Shown: one piece after another, positions 50,952 through 61,490 of the stretch
Layout of the letters: each line of letters opens with the position of its first letter
How positions within the stretch are numbered: position 1 is the first letter of the stretch
Assembly (NCBI RefSeq): GCF_000165425.1
Contig: NW_001799177.1
Location: forward strand, 634,347 to 698,346
Direction of reading: 5' to 3'
From: Paramecium tetraurelia
Lineage: Eukaryota > Ciliophora > Oligohymenophorea > Peniculida > Parameciidae
Length of the DNA: 64,000 nucleotides
Program-made: the position numbers and the translations under genes
The notes under the pieces: generated by a model
Databases searched by the model: none
What the model was told of the DNA's origin: nothing
Seen by the model: the letters and a program-made list of their open reading frames with translations, nothing else

Positions 50952-51479
50952 AAAAAGAAATAATTTTTTTGATTTTCATTACAAGTAATTTTAATTCCTT
51001 ATGGTCTTACGTATGTCTTATGTTCATTCCCATTATATATGATAAGGTTCAGATGATGACAACTCATTTTTATTGTAAGTTATCAAAATTTAATTAAGAG
51101 TCTATGTTTCTTTTTTCTCAATTTAATTCTGAGAAATATATTTTATTAGCCTCTTGTTAAAATTCAATTCCTAATTCTTTTTAATATGATTACTAAAATG
51201 TTCTGACATGATTATAAATTAACATATGCCATGATATTATTATCTAATTATTGATATATACTAAGTTATAACACTTTATAAAGTCTAAAATGTCTGAAAA
51301 AATAAGAAATAAAAAATTATAAAAATGAATAAATAAATTATTTTCTTTACTTGCAATATTTTATAAAATTAAAGTGACTAACATGCTATGGGGGCTAATT
51401 AATTCATTATTTTGTAGTATAATTTTGACATTTAAATTAAACAACAATAAATTTTATTTACTTTAATAATTATAACAAG
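50952..51479. other. Intergenic between divergent genes (528 bp)
   Basis: AT-rich DNA upstream of both the small hypothetical gene and the alveolin-like gene. No distinct element seen. Confidence 0.45.
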
Positions 51480-52144
51480 ATGTACTCATATGCTCCATTA
51501 GGCGTTTCTTATGCTTCTCCCTTAGCAACATCAATAGCTAGACCAGTGCCAGGTAACAATCAAATGCAAATAAAATTTAGTTGGATACGCAGCTCCAGTG
51601 TCTTATGCCGCTCCAGTTTCCTATGCTCCTCCAATCTCATATGCCGCCCCAGTTTCTTATGCAGCTCCTCAATATTCACCAATCAGAGGAGAATCCAGAG
51701 TTGAATATGTTCCATATCAAAAGCCAGTTGTTGAATTAGAAGAGGAAGTCAGAACCTTTTAAGTATATTGATACATTAAACATTAGGTACCAAAATAAAA
51801 GTGGGTTACAGATTATTACCCTGTTGAATATCAAAAGGAATACGTTCCATAAGTGTCTTATGAGAAATAAATCGACTACGTTCCTGTTGAAAAGAATGTC
51901 CCAAGAGTTGATTATTTAGAATATGAAAGAGAAGTATTTAATTTATTCAATCATTTAAAAGGTCAGAAGAGCACCTCCCGCTCCAGTTTCCTATGCATCA
52001 CCTCTTTCCTACAGCTATGTTGCTCCAGTTGCCCCATTAAGAACAAGTGTTGTTGCACCAACCTATAATTACGGTTATGGATATGCTCCAACTTACAGTT
52101 ACGCAGCTCCAACTTTTGGTTATGGATCAGTTTACAGATATTGA
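51480..52144 (+). CDS. Alveolin-like cortical cytoskeleton protein, 194 aa
   Basis: Two Ala/Pro/Tyr/Ser repeat regions flank a charged core. The head has repeats of the type SYAAPVSYA(A/P)P; the core reads KPVVELEEEVRTFQVPKQKW, then TDYYPVEYQKEYVPQVSYEK and YVPVEKNVPRVDYLEYEREV, the Val/Pro/Tyr/Glu/Lys periodic pattern typical of alveolins and other alveolate membrane-skeleton proteins. The tail is Tyr/Gly/Ala-rich (TYNYGYGYAPTYSYAAP). Three introns (28, 24 and 28 nt) give an integral frame; one ends AAG. Codon usage is richer in GC than most neighbours, which suggests high expression. Likely under the plasma membrane in alveolar sacs or epiplasm. Confidence 0.75.
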
Positions 52145-52502
52145 TTTTACAATCATATATTCGATTTTATGCAATTTTTAAATAAAAAATAAAAATAAAA
52201 TAATAAAGTATTATTTTAGCAGTTTCTATCATCATTTGTAAATTAATTCAGTTTTTCTTATAAATTATTACATTTATACATAAGGATTTCTAATATATAT
52301 TTTATTTTCATTAATTGTCATGGTGATGATGATTGAATGTTTTATAGATTGATCAAGAAAGTAAGAAAAGATAACTTAGAGAGATGATAGAAAATTTATA
52401 ACTTTTCATTTCAAACATGTTACAATTAAAATGATGATGTAATTATTAAAATTCAAATGAGAGAAGTATTATTATAATAACTTATTAATTGCGTAATAAT
52501 AA
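52145..52502. other. Intergenic, AT-rich (358 bp)
   Basis: Between the alveolin-like gene and the TPR-like gene, same strand. Nothing recognised. Confidence 0.5.
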
Positions 52503-53832
52503 ATGAATGCTAATTCATTTCTAACAACCAAATGCACTAGTTTCAGTTTCACTTAATATAAGGTGAGATCTCGGTCAATTTAACACAAATCGTTAGAAAA
52601 TAGTCGCTCTCATCCAAGTCAGAAGGATCTGTTAGAGAAATAAAAACAATAACGTAGAAGTGTCCATGTAACAACATTATTGCAACAGAATCTTAACATT
52701 AATTAAATGTTCACTAAACCCATAATTGATGAATTAATGTGGAGATAATCAGAACTTTATATGAATCGTAACATCATATGATTTAGTTTAGAATTTAAAA
52801 TACAACTAAGTTATATTGTGGACAGTGGGAACTTACAATAATTTGGAGCCATAATTTGCATGACAGCCGAGATTCTTCTAAAAATCAAAGATTTTAATAA
52901 TGCTTGTTACTATTTCAATTAATATGTATGTTGAACGTTTATAATTTGAGAGAATTTTGAATACACTCACCAAGAATCATGCTGAAAAAGCAAAAGCTTT
53001 AATTGGTTTGGCTAACTGTGCTTAGGAAATAAAAATGAATCGTGAAGCATTAACAATATTAAAGAAAGCATTGTAATATGCATGGCTCAGCAAGGAATAC
53101 GAACTACAGATCTATGAAAAATTAGCCTTAAATTATTATTACTTGGGATAAAGTGAGGAATAGTATTATTTCCATTAGAGAGGGCTGTTAGGCATATTGG
53201 AATCTGATGAATCCCCTATCAAATAATTTAGCTGTGAGTCCTTGCGAGATTAATTGAAGAAGAATAACATAGAGATCAAGACTCTGTGTCCTTAGTTGTT
53301 AAACTATATGAATTTACCGATTTTAAGTAGAAATGAATTGCTGAGTAGAAATCCAAACTCAATACGAAGTGATTAAGTTAAGAAATAAGTCATCTACACA
53401 GTTACAGAACAAATAGAAATAATACTATAGAAAAATGAAGAATTCCAATATTAAATAAATACTCCTAAATACTAAAAGCTAATTAAATATCATAATAACA
53501 AAAAGGGAGATGAATTCAGAGTTGTAAATTAATCGCAATCGTCATACTCTAAGGAGAGAAGACAATATGATTTAACTAATACTACTATTTATAAATTGCC
53601 TTATGAAGTTTAAGTGAACAATCGCATTCAGCATCCCTACATTCCTGAAGACATTAATGCGAAACTGCATGAACAATTAAGAAATGCTAATAGAACTCAA
53701 AAATTCGGATTAAGAAACAAAGTCATACTTAATCATTAGAATAGGGAAGACATGCACTATAGGAAGAATGGAGCTTGCTTGTACAGATAATTATATGCTA
53801 TATTTTCATATTATTCTCAATTATTTAATTGA
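52503..53832 (+). CDS. TPR-like helical repeat protein, 426 aa
   Basis: After a basic, Ser/Gln-rich N-terminus of about 90 residues, the chain shows TPR-like helix pairs: DFNNACYYFNQYRILN, HAEKAKALIGLANCAQEIKM then NREALTILKKALQYA, and YEKLALNYYYLGQSEEQYYF. These bear the A/G-small and aromatic positions of TPRs. The C-terminal about 170 residues are Asn/Gln-rich with no domain. Two introns were removed: 24 nt (TAG) and 25 nt ending GAG; without them the frame meets TGA. Protein-protein scaffold, possibly ciliary (inference). Confidence 0.75.
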
Positions 53833-53847
53833 ATATATTATTCCATA

Positions 53848-54993
53848 ATGGGTATTTGTTTTCAAAAAGAAGATAAGAATTAAGGCAATTAAATTGAAGA
53901 TTCTAAACCAGGTTCTTCTAATACACTCCCAGTGGATGCTTAGCAAATAAAACTCAATGACTAATTGAATCTAGTATGTTTGGAAGATTTTATATCTAAC
54001 AAAGTAAATTAATAACTGATAATTCAAAGGTTGTTGGGAGAGGATCCTTTGGAAAGGTCATGTTGGTTTAGCATAAAATGACAAAACAATATTATGCAAT
54101 GAAAATACTAAGAAAGGATGTAATTTAATAAAAAGGCTAATAAATTCACACAATGAACGAAAGATAAATTTTAGAAGTTGCTTAACATCCATTTATTGTC
54201 AAATTGCATTTTGCATTCCAAACTCCTGAAAAATTATATTTAGTTACAGATTTTCTCCCTGGAGGTAATTCTCATCTTCATTTTAGGTGAATTATTCTAC
54301 CATTTAAGAAAATCAAAAAAGTTTTCAGAAGACAGAATGAAATTATACGCAGCAGAATTAATCTTGGCACTTGATTACCTTCATCAGAAAGGCATTATAT
54401 ATAGAGATTTAAAACCAGAGAATATTTTGATAGGAGTTGATGGCCATCTGAAATTGACAGACTTTGGCCTCTCCAGAATCAATCTAAAAGAAGGAGAAAG
54501 AACATACACATTCTGTGGTACTCCAGAATATTTAGCCCCTGAAATTTTGTTAGGTTAAGGGCATGATTAATCAGCAGATTGGTGGAGTCTTGGGGCACTC
54601 ATGTATGAAATGATAGCTGGAGCCCCTCCATTTTACTCCAATGATAAAGGAATGATGTTCAGAAATAGACTCGAAAAGAAAATTGAAATGAAACCATGGT
54701 TTTCTGAAGAAATTTCCAATCTACTTACTGGGCTCTTGATAAATGATGCTACTAAAAGGATTACTATTGATTAGATCAAAACCCACCCCTTCTTTCATTC
54801 CTTGTCTTGGGAAGACGTATATCACAAAAAAATTAAACCATAATTTATACCAAAACTTAAAGATGAATTAGATTTATAAAACATTGATCCCATTTTTACA
54901 GAGGAAGAAATAAATGATACTCCTATTAATACAATCAAAGGAGGAACATTTGACAAATTTACATATGCTAATTCATAAATATTCAAATAATGA
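53848..54993 (+). CDS. AGC-family Ser/Thr kinase, 365 aa
   Basis: Begins [12 protein letters not shown], so Gly2 may be myristoylated and Cys4 palmitoylated. Kinase domain from about residue 50: [21 protein letters not shown], catalytic loop [17 protein letters not shown], and the AGC activation segment [14 protein letters not shown] followed by [12 protein letters not shown]. The C-terminal extension ends [11 protein letters not shown], a clear hydrophobic motif (F-x-x-F-T/S-Y) that PDK1/TORC2-type kinases regulate. No cyclic-nucleotide or PH domain is present, so it resembles SGK/S6K/PKA-catalytic types. Two introns (26 nt AAG, 22 nt TAG) were removed. It starts 15 bp after the TPR-like gene's stop. 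Confidence 0.92.
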
Positions 54994-55528
54994 TAGAATT
55001 AATGTTTTATAAAATCTATTAAAAATTCATTATGACTTCAAAAAGTTTATTATAATATAAAGCAATTACAATTAATTTATTTACCATTGTAACTAATATA
55101 GTTTTGATACTACTCTATAAGCATCATCTGCATCCATTCTTTCTAATAACCTAAATTATAAAAGGATCTATTAATTATATTATTTTTTATAATTTAAAGT
55201 CTCTTTTTATAGAAAATTAATGATTAAGTTGCAACTATCAAACGAATAGTAAAATATTTCTATCAATCCTTCAAAACCAACTTAATTGCTTTTCATATCA
55301 AATTGGTATTACAATAATTTATGTACTACTATTTAAATTTAAATTCATCAAGTATCTTACTGATTTGTATTATTTCCTATTTTAATAAACTCATGAACAA
55401 AATGTTATAAATTTTGTTTTTGATTTTCAATTTTTTTATTTCTTTAAGAATTCAATTCGATAAATTTAATATGTATTTTTAATGTTGTTCCAATATAAAA
55501 ATTAACATTATTATATAAATTAAAATTA
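54994..55528. other. Intergenic, AT-rich (535 bp)
   Basis: Between the AGC kinase and the EF-hand gene, same strand. No convincing gene or RNA. Confidence 0.45.
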
Positions 55529-56021
55529 ATGGGGTTATGCTCGTCTATGCATCATGAGACTGAATTATCAGCATCTCTTAGATTAAAAGCCATTTAAATA
55601 TTCCAAAAAATTGATAAAGAGAATAAAGGAGTGATTGACAAAAAGACCACGCAATAGTTTTGGTATATATTCCCTCTATTACTCTCTAAGGCAGTCTAAC
55701 TTTGCTAAAATTAATACTGAAGCTCTATTTAAAGCAGTAGATTTTGATAATTCGGGTGATATCACCATTTAAGAGTGGCTGACTTTTTGGAAAATAGTAA
55801 AGAAAACTGGATATACTGAATAGGAAATTAATGAGGAAGTATAGCAAATGTTCTATAAATAGCTTGATGAATTAATGCAAGGGAAAGCGTGGGTTTAATT
55901 TAGAGTAGTAGATCAATTTATTTAAGTTGATAAAAATAGGAGAAGATCACAAATCCCTCAAATAGTGATGTAGGAACAATAAATGACTTTGAGAAAAACT
56001 AAAACAGCTGAAATCAAATGA
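55529..56021 (+). CDS. Acylated EF-hand protein, 154 aa
   Basis: Starts MGLCSSMHHETEL, giving a myristoylatable Gly2 and Cys4 for palmitoylation. Two EF-hand units are visible: a degenerate one (KIDKENKGVIDKKTTQQF) and a canonical calcium loop at about residues 64-75 (DFDNSGDITIQE, with Asp1, Asp3, Ser5, Asp7, Thr9 and Glu12). The C-terminus is Gln/Arg-rich. A 28-nt intron ending AAG was removed. A membrane-tethered calcium sensor is likely, near the AGC kinase gene that carries a similar N-terminus. Confidence 0.85.
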
Positions 56022-56559
56022 TTATATATTCATATTTGTACTAATACAATTCTTTGATATCATCGCTTTACTTTAAATTATTAATCGAATTTATTAAATT
56101 ACGTAATATCAAGTGATTATATGGAAGTCTGACATAATATCATAATGATGATTCTATTTAATATATAATAAAGGATAATTCTTAATTCCTTTAATTAAAA
56201 AACTATGTGACTTTAATTAAATTTAGCAGGAAGTATGCTGCATTAATAATATTATTGAACTCTTGTGAATTAAACTAAGTACTACATCTAAGCATTATTA
56301 AATTTAGTATTGCGGAGGTTATAATACCTAACTAAAGTAAATTATATATTAAATTGTGATAATTTTCTCGACCAAATTTTTATAAACTAAACAACATCTC
56401 ATTTCAAATATTTCATAGGAGAATGAATATAAATGATTAAGATAATTCTAAATAAGTAAAATTAGGTTAAAAAATATTAGAATAACTCAAAATATGATAT
56501 ATTGATGAATAAGAATTTGGATGATTGGAGGTTTAAAAAGATATAATTAAATCATTCAA
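56022..56559. other. Intergenic, AT-rich (538 bp)
   Basis: Convergent intergenic region between the EF-hand gene and the minus-strand multi-TM gene. No gene called. Confidence 0.45.
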
Positions 56560-58259
56560 TCAAATAAGAATTTCAAATGAAACTTTTAATCTTTTATCTT
56601 TTTTTGTTTATAATCTTAAAGTACTTTAATTAAAGGCTGAATACAGAACATATTCGCACATAATTAAAGTAAACAAAAAGGGTTCCTAACTTATTTTTCT
56701 TTTTTCTGATAAAATTTGAATGCATTCCAAAATCTTTTATTTATTTTTTATCCAATTTTTATCATCAAAATCCAACTATCTTTTTATCAAATTATAGACT
56801 TAACTTGAAAAAAGTACCTTTTTTGTTTCCATTTTAAAGGTTAGATGACTAAATAGAATTTTATTACTCCATTTAATCATTACTTGAAAGTCTGAATCTA
56901 CAAATTATGTTAATCCAACTAAAACCATTTGTAATGCTCTTAAATTTAATTAAAAAGAATCATTAAACTCTGGAATGTTTTTGAAAATAATTTGTCTTGA
57001 TAATGTATTTTATAATTATTAAATTACTTCTGGCATTTTAAATTAAGATCTTTATGTAAGAAGAAGATGCTTGTTATCCAACCATATTCTGTAAAATTGT
57101 AAATTAACAATCTATTGTAGTACAAGTAACTTATTATTAAAAGTACAAATGCTAGAAAGAATTTTTGAAGAGCATTAAATAAATAAACTTTCCTATAACT
57201 TTTGGTTTGATAGTGTTTATTTTATTTCCTGCCTAGATTAACTATCAAAAGCTAAAATAACACATTAAACATCTTGAAGAATGTATTAAATTAGTTTAAC
57301 TCTGAATTCCTATTTCAATATACTGGAACTAACATCATAAGATGGTATTAGCTACTCAAAATTACAGCAAAATTATTCCCGAATTGCCATTTCTAAAGAT
57401 TCTGTTTTCAACTTAGCATGAGAGGATCCACTATGGATTATTGCCATCTAAAATAATATCAAATTTAAACATCTCTCAAAATTTTTCTTAATTCTTAATT
57501 GTCCTGAATTTGAAATTTTTTTTTGGTTCTTTCATTGATTTATTTGATAATGATTTGATCTTGTCGTTTATCAAATTCAACTACAATCAATTCATAATCC
57601 ACTATTTATTCTATAATTTTTATCCATTTATTTCTCTCTCGATTATCAATAAATTATAATCGTTTTAACTTTAGATTTGTATATTTTAAAAATATTAAAC
57701 CTAACAAAACACTCAGTTGGGTAAGGCTTAAAGCAATAAATTCTAATGAATTTTCCATATACAAGATTAAAAACAATATATATAATCCTAAAATGCTTAT
57801 TGCCTAAGGTAAAATTTAATAACCTTGCTACATGATGGCTATTGTATATAAAATATATACCAGAATGAAAATAAAACGATTAAAAGCCATAAAACCATTA
57901 ATATTATGAAACTTAAAGCGATGATTATAGATTGTCTATGCTCCAAACAATTGCAAATATTATTTAGAGAGCAGGCAATATTATAATGGCGTATTTTGGA
58001 CAACTGTCTATAATTAATTTGAACACTATAATCAGGCCAGCAATTATAAATATGATCAAAATACTAGTCAAATTAAAGTATTCTGATTAAAAGTACGATG
58101 ATAAATAAAAGGGAAAAAAAAGCTCAGTTAATATGTTATTTATACCAAACATTAAATAGTGAATAAGTTAAACTCTTCTTTTACTTTTATTGATTGATTA
58201 TCCCTAAATTCTTGTTCAATAGCATCTGATTTAAAACTTAGTGTTAATTTGTTTAGCAT
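56560..58259 (-). CDS. Multi-TM protein with degenerate histidine-kinase-like tail, about 544 aa
   Basis: The start MLNKLTLSFKSDAIEQEF precedes five or six hydrophobic segments within residues about 35-190 (for example LTSILIIFIIAGLII, FIFILVYILYTIAI, ILGLYILFLILYM). After a linker with IEQIVDYELIVVEFDKRQ, the C-terminal about 270 residues resemble a sensor histidine kinase in helix order: a helix pair where the H-box should be (MAIIHSGSSHAKLKTESLEM), then LNLRALQMVLVGLTQFVDS in the place of the N-box strand and helix (RLxQVLxNLLxNAIKFT). The usual N, G1 and G2 residues are not evident. Exon joins in the first about 100 codons (23-, 19- and 23-nt introns) are tentative. Catalytic activity is doubtful. 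Confidence 0.6.
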
Positions 58260-58371
58260 TTTGTCTTATTTCTTAGTACTAAGATAATATTATATTTAAT
58301 TAAGTAAATCAAATAAAAAAAAAATAAATCCCAAAAACTGATTCAATCTTCATTTTAATTATATAAATCAT

Positions 58372-59751
58372 TCAAAATATGAAACATTATATTAACTGAC
58401 CAAAATCATTATTGATTTACAAATAAATTGAGTTTTTCATGTTTAACCTACCTTTTATTTCAATAATTTTGTCCTTTGAGTTCTACTATTCAATAATTTA
58501 AATCTCATTAATCAGAGTTATATTGTAAATATTGAATATTTTATCTAATTAAAAGTTAGAGCCATTGAAACTAAGTAACTTTATTTACAAATCAGAAAGT
58601 AAAATTAATTTTGCATCATTTTAATAAAATCTCGCATTTACATACCTTTCTTCCTAATAATCCAAATTAATCTCTAAATTCAAAAGTTCAGATGTATTTA
58701 CAACTTCGTATAATGTAAAAACAAAAGATTACAATATATAGAAATATTTGGTATTTTATGAAAATTGAATGTCAATTAAACCTCTACTCTTCAATTGAAA
58801 TTTATGGAAAATTTCATTTTTCGATAAGTCCTTTAATTCAAATTATATCACATAGTCATCTCCTTGAGAAGTGACTTAAAGTAGATTATTGTTTGAAACA
58901 GCGATTTTAGATAGTCCAAAATAATTTTTTTTCTCAAAATTATGATTTGCAATACAATGGGTAAATACTGAAAATTATTGCAAATATTCAATTTCGTATT
59001 AATCAAATTAAAAGAAATGTATTTTTTACTTAAAACTCTACTTAATCTATTCGCTATTTATATTTAAATCAATTAGTTTCAATTAAGGTATTTTTTAAGA
59101 TTTTAAATTTTTTATATTTAAATCCATTAGCTTATAAAGTTTTCTTTCTTGCATAAACAATTCCTTTATTTTTCTTAAGGCTATTTTTAGTTTTTTGTAA
59201 TTCTAATAGCAGACATAAAGATCGTTTTGCTAAAATTTAAGATGAAATGAATAAAAGTAAGCATAGCAAACTTAATATGGAATTCTACATATTTATTATT
59301 CGTCTGTGTAAGTAATGGAATGTCTTTGAATCGAGGATTTGAGTTTCAAATCATCTGGATTCTTAAAAAATTTATTAATCTACTCAATCCCTTCTAAACT
59401 GTTTAATTTATTTGTAAATTTTATTAATTTCTCAATTTCTTCTTCTTAATATGATGTTTCTTCCAAAATCCCTGAATATATAGAATTATTAAAAATAATG
59501 GGAAGAAGGTAATAATAAGATTTCATATACTCTTCAATTTATTTATCGCTTTAGAACTATTCTAAAAGATCATAAAACTCTAGTAAAAAATTAAATTTTG
59601 AAAAGTATTATTGTGCTATTATTATTTGCTATTTCAGTGATTTGTAGATATTATAACAGAACTTAAAGTTGTCCTTATCATTGTCTGTAAGTTTTGATTA
59701 AAATTGAGAAATTTCTGATTGAAACTCTGAATTTTCTGATATACTCCACAT
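58372..59751 (-). CDS. WD-like protein with helical N-terminus, about 459 aa
   Basis: Intronless frame. The first about 250 residues are helical and Gln/Lys-rich (MWSISENSEFQSEISQFQSK...; YKKLKIALRKIKELFMQERK). From about 290 the text shows beta-propeller-like strands: FGLSKIAVSNNNLLQVTSQG, DDYVIQFELKDLSKNE, LIDIQFSQNTKYFYILQS and RFYQNDAKLILLSDLQI, the kind of pattern seen in degenerate WD40 repeats. The start lies 49 bp after the CK1 stop on the same strand. No family beyond the propeller-like look is recognised. Confidence 0.65.
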
Positions 59752-59800
59752 TATAAATATTATTTAGAATTCATTAAGTATTTTAAATATATAAATAAAA

Positions 59801-61195
59801 TCAATTGACTGCTATTTTATGAGTTTGATTCTTGATATTTTACAAGTGATGTCTATGTATAGAATATGAGATACATTTAAAAGACTTAAGTTTTTAACTA
59901 ATTATATCTTTAGAATAGAGTATCATTAACATCATCTTAAGAAATATAGTCTTGCTTTGAATCATGATCGTTTACAATTTAGCTAAGCACATAAGTGTTC
60001 AAGACTGACTTATTTAATTCATCTTATAATAACACCAATTATGAAGTGTTCTATACAGACTTTTTTCTATCTTAGAAAATATCATATGTTGAAGGTATCT
60101 TTAACGATTAACTCTAATATGGCTGTGATATTACCACTTATTTTATGTAGCTCTTGGAGATCTTTCGAATTGTTGCAGAGAAGATATTTATTTAATAGTA
60201 GTTTCTTGTTTTTAATTACTTGCTAAAAGCTAATTCTATGATTAGGTCCAGTCATAGACATCATCATATTCAATTCTTCGAGATTAGGCTAGTTTTCTAA
60301 ATAGTTAAATCAAATAATCATAATCTGGATCGCTTTGATACTGTAATGATTTTATGTATCTATACTATTACTATTATAAATACTCTAAAGCTTTTAAAAA
60401 TTCAATTGGGAGATCAATGCAAATTTCAGTGGGAGTCATTTTCATTTTCTTATCACCAACTTATTTTTATCTTTCTTTGTTATTTTAGCTTAATATGTTC
60501 TACCATGGTAAAGTTCTTTATTCTAATCTAATCATTGAGTAATACCCTTTTAACAATAGAATATTTATATATATCAATGATTCTAGATCATCTTTTCTTC
60601 CAAGTTCCTAGCCTTTATGCGCTGCTATTGAAGCATATCTTGTGGTTCCTACAAAGGATCGACCCTCTTTAAATGGACTATTTCATTTACTATAAAATTC
60701 TTACGCATGTTTTAAATTATTATCTCTATAAAGTTTGCTTATACCAAAATCAACTATGTAAATTTGTTTTTAATGATACATGATATTTTCTGGTTTCAAA
60801 TCTCTGTGCACAACAGATTTGTTATGAATTCTCCTAATTATTTATAACAGATAATCTGTTATGATTAAGACGGTTTTTAATGAAAATGTTCGATATTCTT
60901 TTAAATATGCTCCAATATCCTTTGTTAAAAGTTATTAAACAAGTATGTTGGAATTGCTATCTATTCCACTCCAAATTAATTTTGGAACTCCTTAAGTACC
61001 TAATAATCTTGTAAGAATATGTATTTCCCGATCAAGTGTTGAATTTTTCTCTTTTTTCTCAATTTTAACAGCAACCATTTGTTTTTTTTATAGGTCTTCA
61101 GCTTCAAAAACAACTCCGTAAGACCCAGCCGATAATTTCTTCTTTAGCACATATTAATTATTAATGATTTTGTTTGGGATGCTAGGTGAATTCAT
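59801..61195 (-). CDS. Casein kinase 1-like protein kinase, about 430 aa
   Basis: CK1-family kinase. The domain shows LSAGSYGVVFEAED, MVAVKIE, catalytic loop [19 protein letters not shown], then the CK1-specific FVGTTRYASIAAHKGQE and RKDDLESLIY, LKGTLPWQNI and YRYIKSLQYQSDPDYDYL. About 130 residues of Gln/Ser/Asn-rich tail follow. Four introns (27, 30, 23 and 22 nt) were removed; the 30-nt one ends AAG and the 23-nt one GAG, and both are needed to recover conserved text or a coding-like tail. The final length is an exact multiple of three. CK1s are numerous in Paramecium; the subclass cannot be told. Confidence 0.88.
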
Positions 61196-61490
61196 TTTAT
61201 AATTTATTTTAATAAATGAATATATAAACTTATTCAAAACTTACTTATCATATTAAATTACTCCTTTTAAAGATTCTAAAAAATCAATTAAATTATTGAA
61301 CACAATAGTTAATTGCAAATTAATTAAATTTTCAAGTTTTAAGAGAATTGAAATGAATAAATTAGAGTTTTAGCAGATTGAAAAGGTTGATATTGCCTAA
61401 TAATAAAAAGATTCATTTTATATTACAATCGCACTTCTTTTAAATCAGTTATTTTATAAAGGATGAAAATATATAAAATATAGTTTTATA
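61196..61490. other. Intergenic, AT-rich, with one 37-aa ORF
   Basis: The short plus-strand frame at 61353-61466 encodes MNKLEFQQIEKVDIAQQQ and then a hydrophobic end. It could be a tiny tail-anchored protein, but is equally likely chance. Nothing else seen. Confidence 0.35.

Noticed and set aside
56429-56720. Plus-strand frame starting MNINDQDNSKQ with two in-frame TGA codons, at first taken for a pseudogene or TGA recoding
   Set aside because: The opposite strand carries a long clean coding frame (the multi-TM gene ending at 56560) over most of it, so the plus frame is a shadow.
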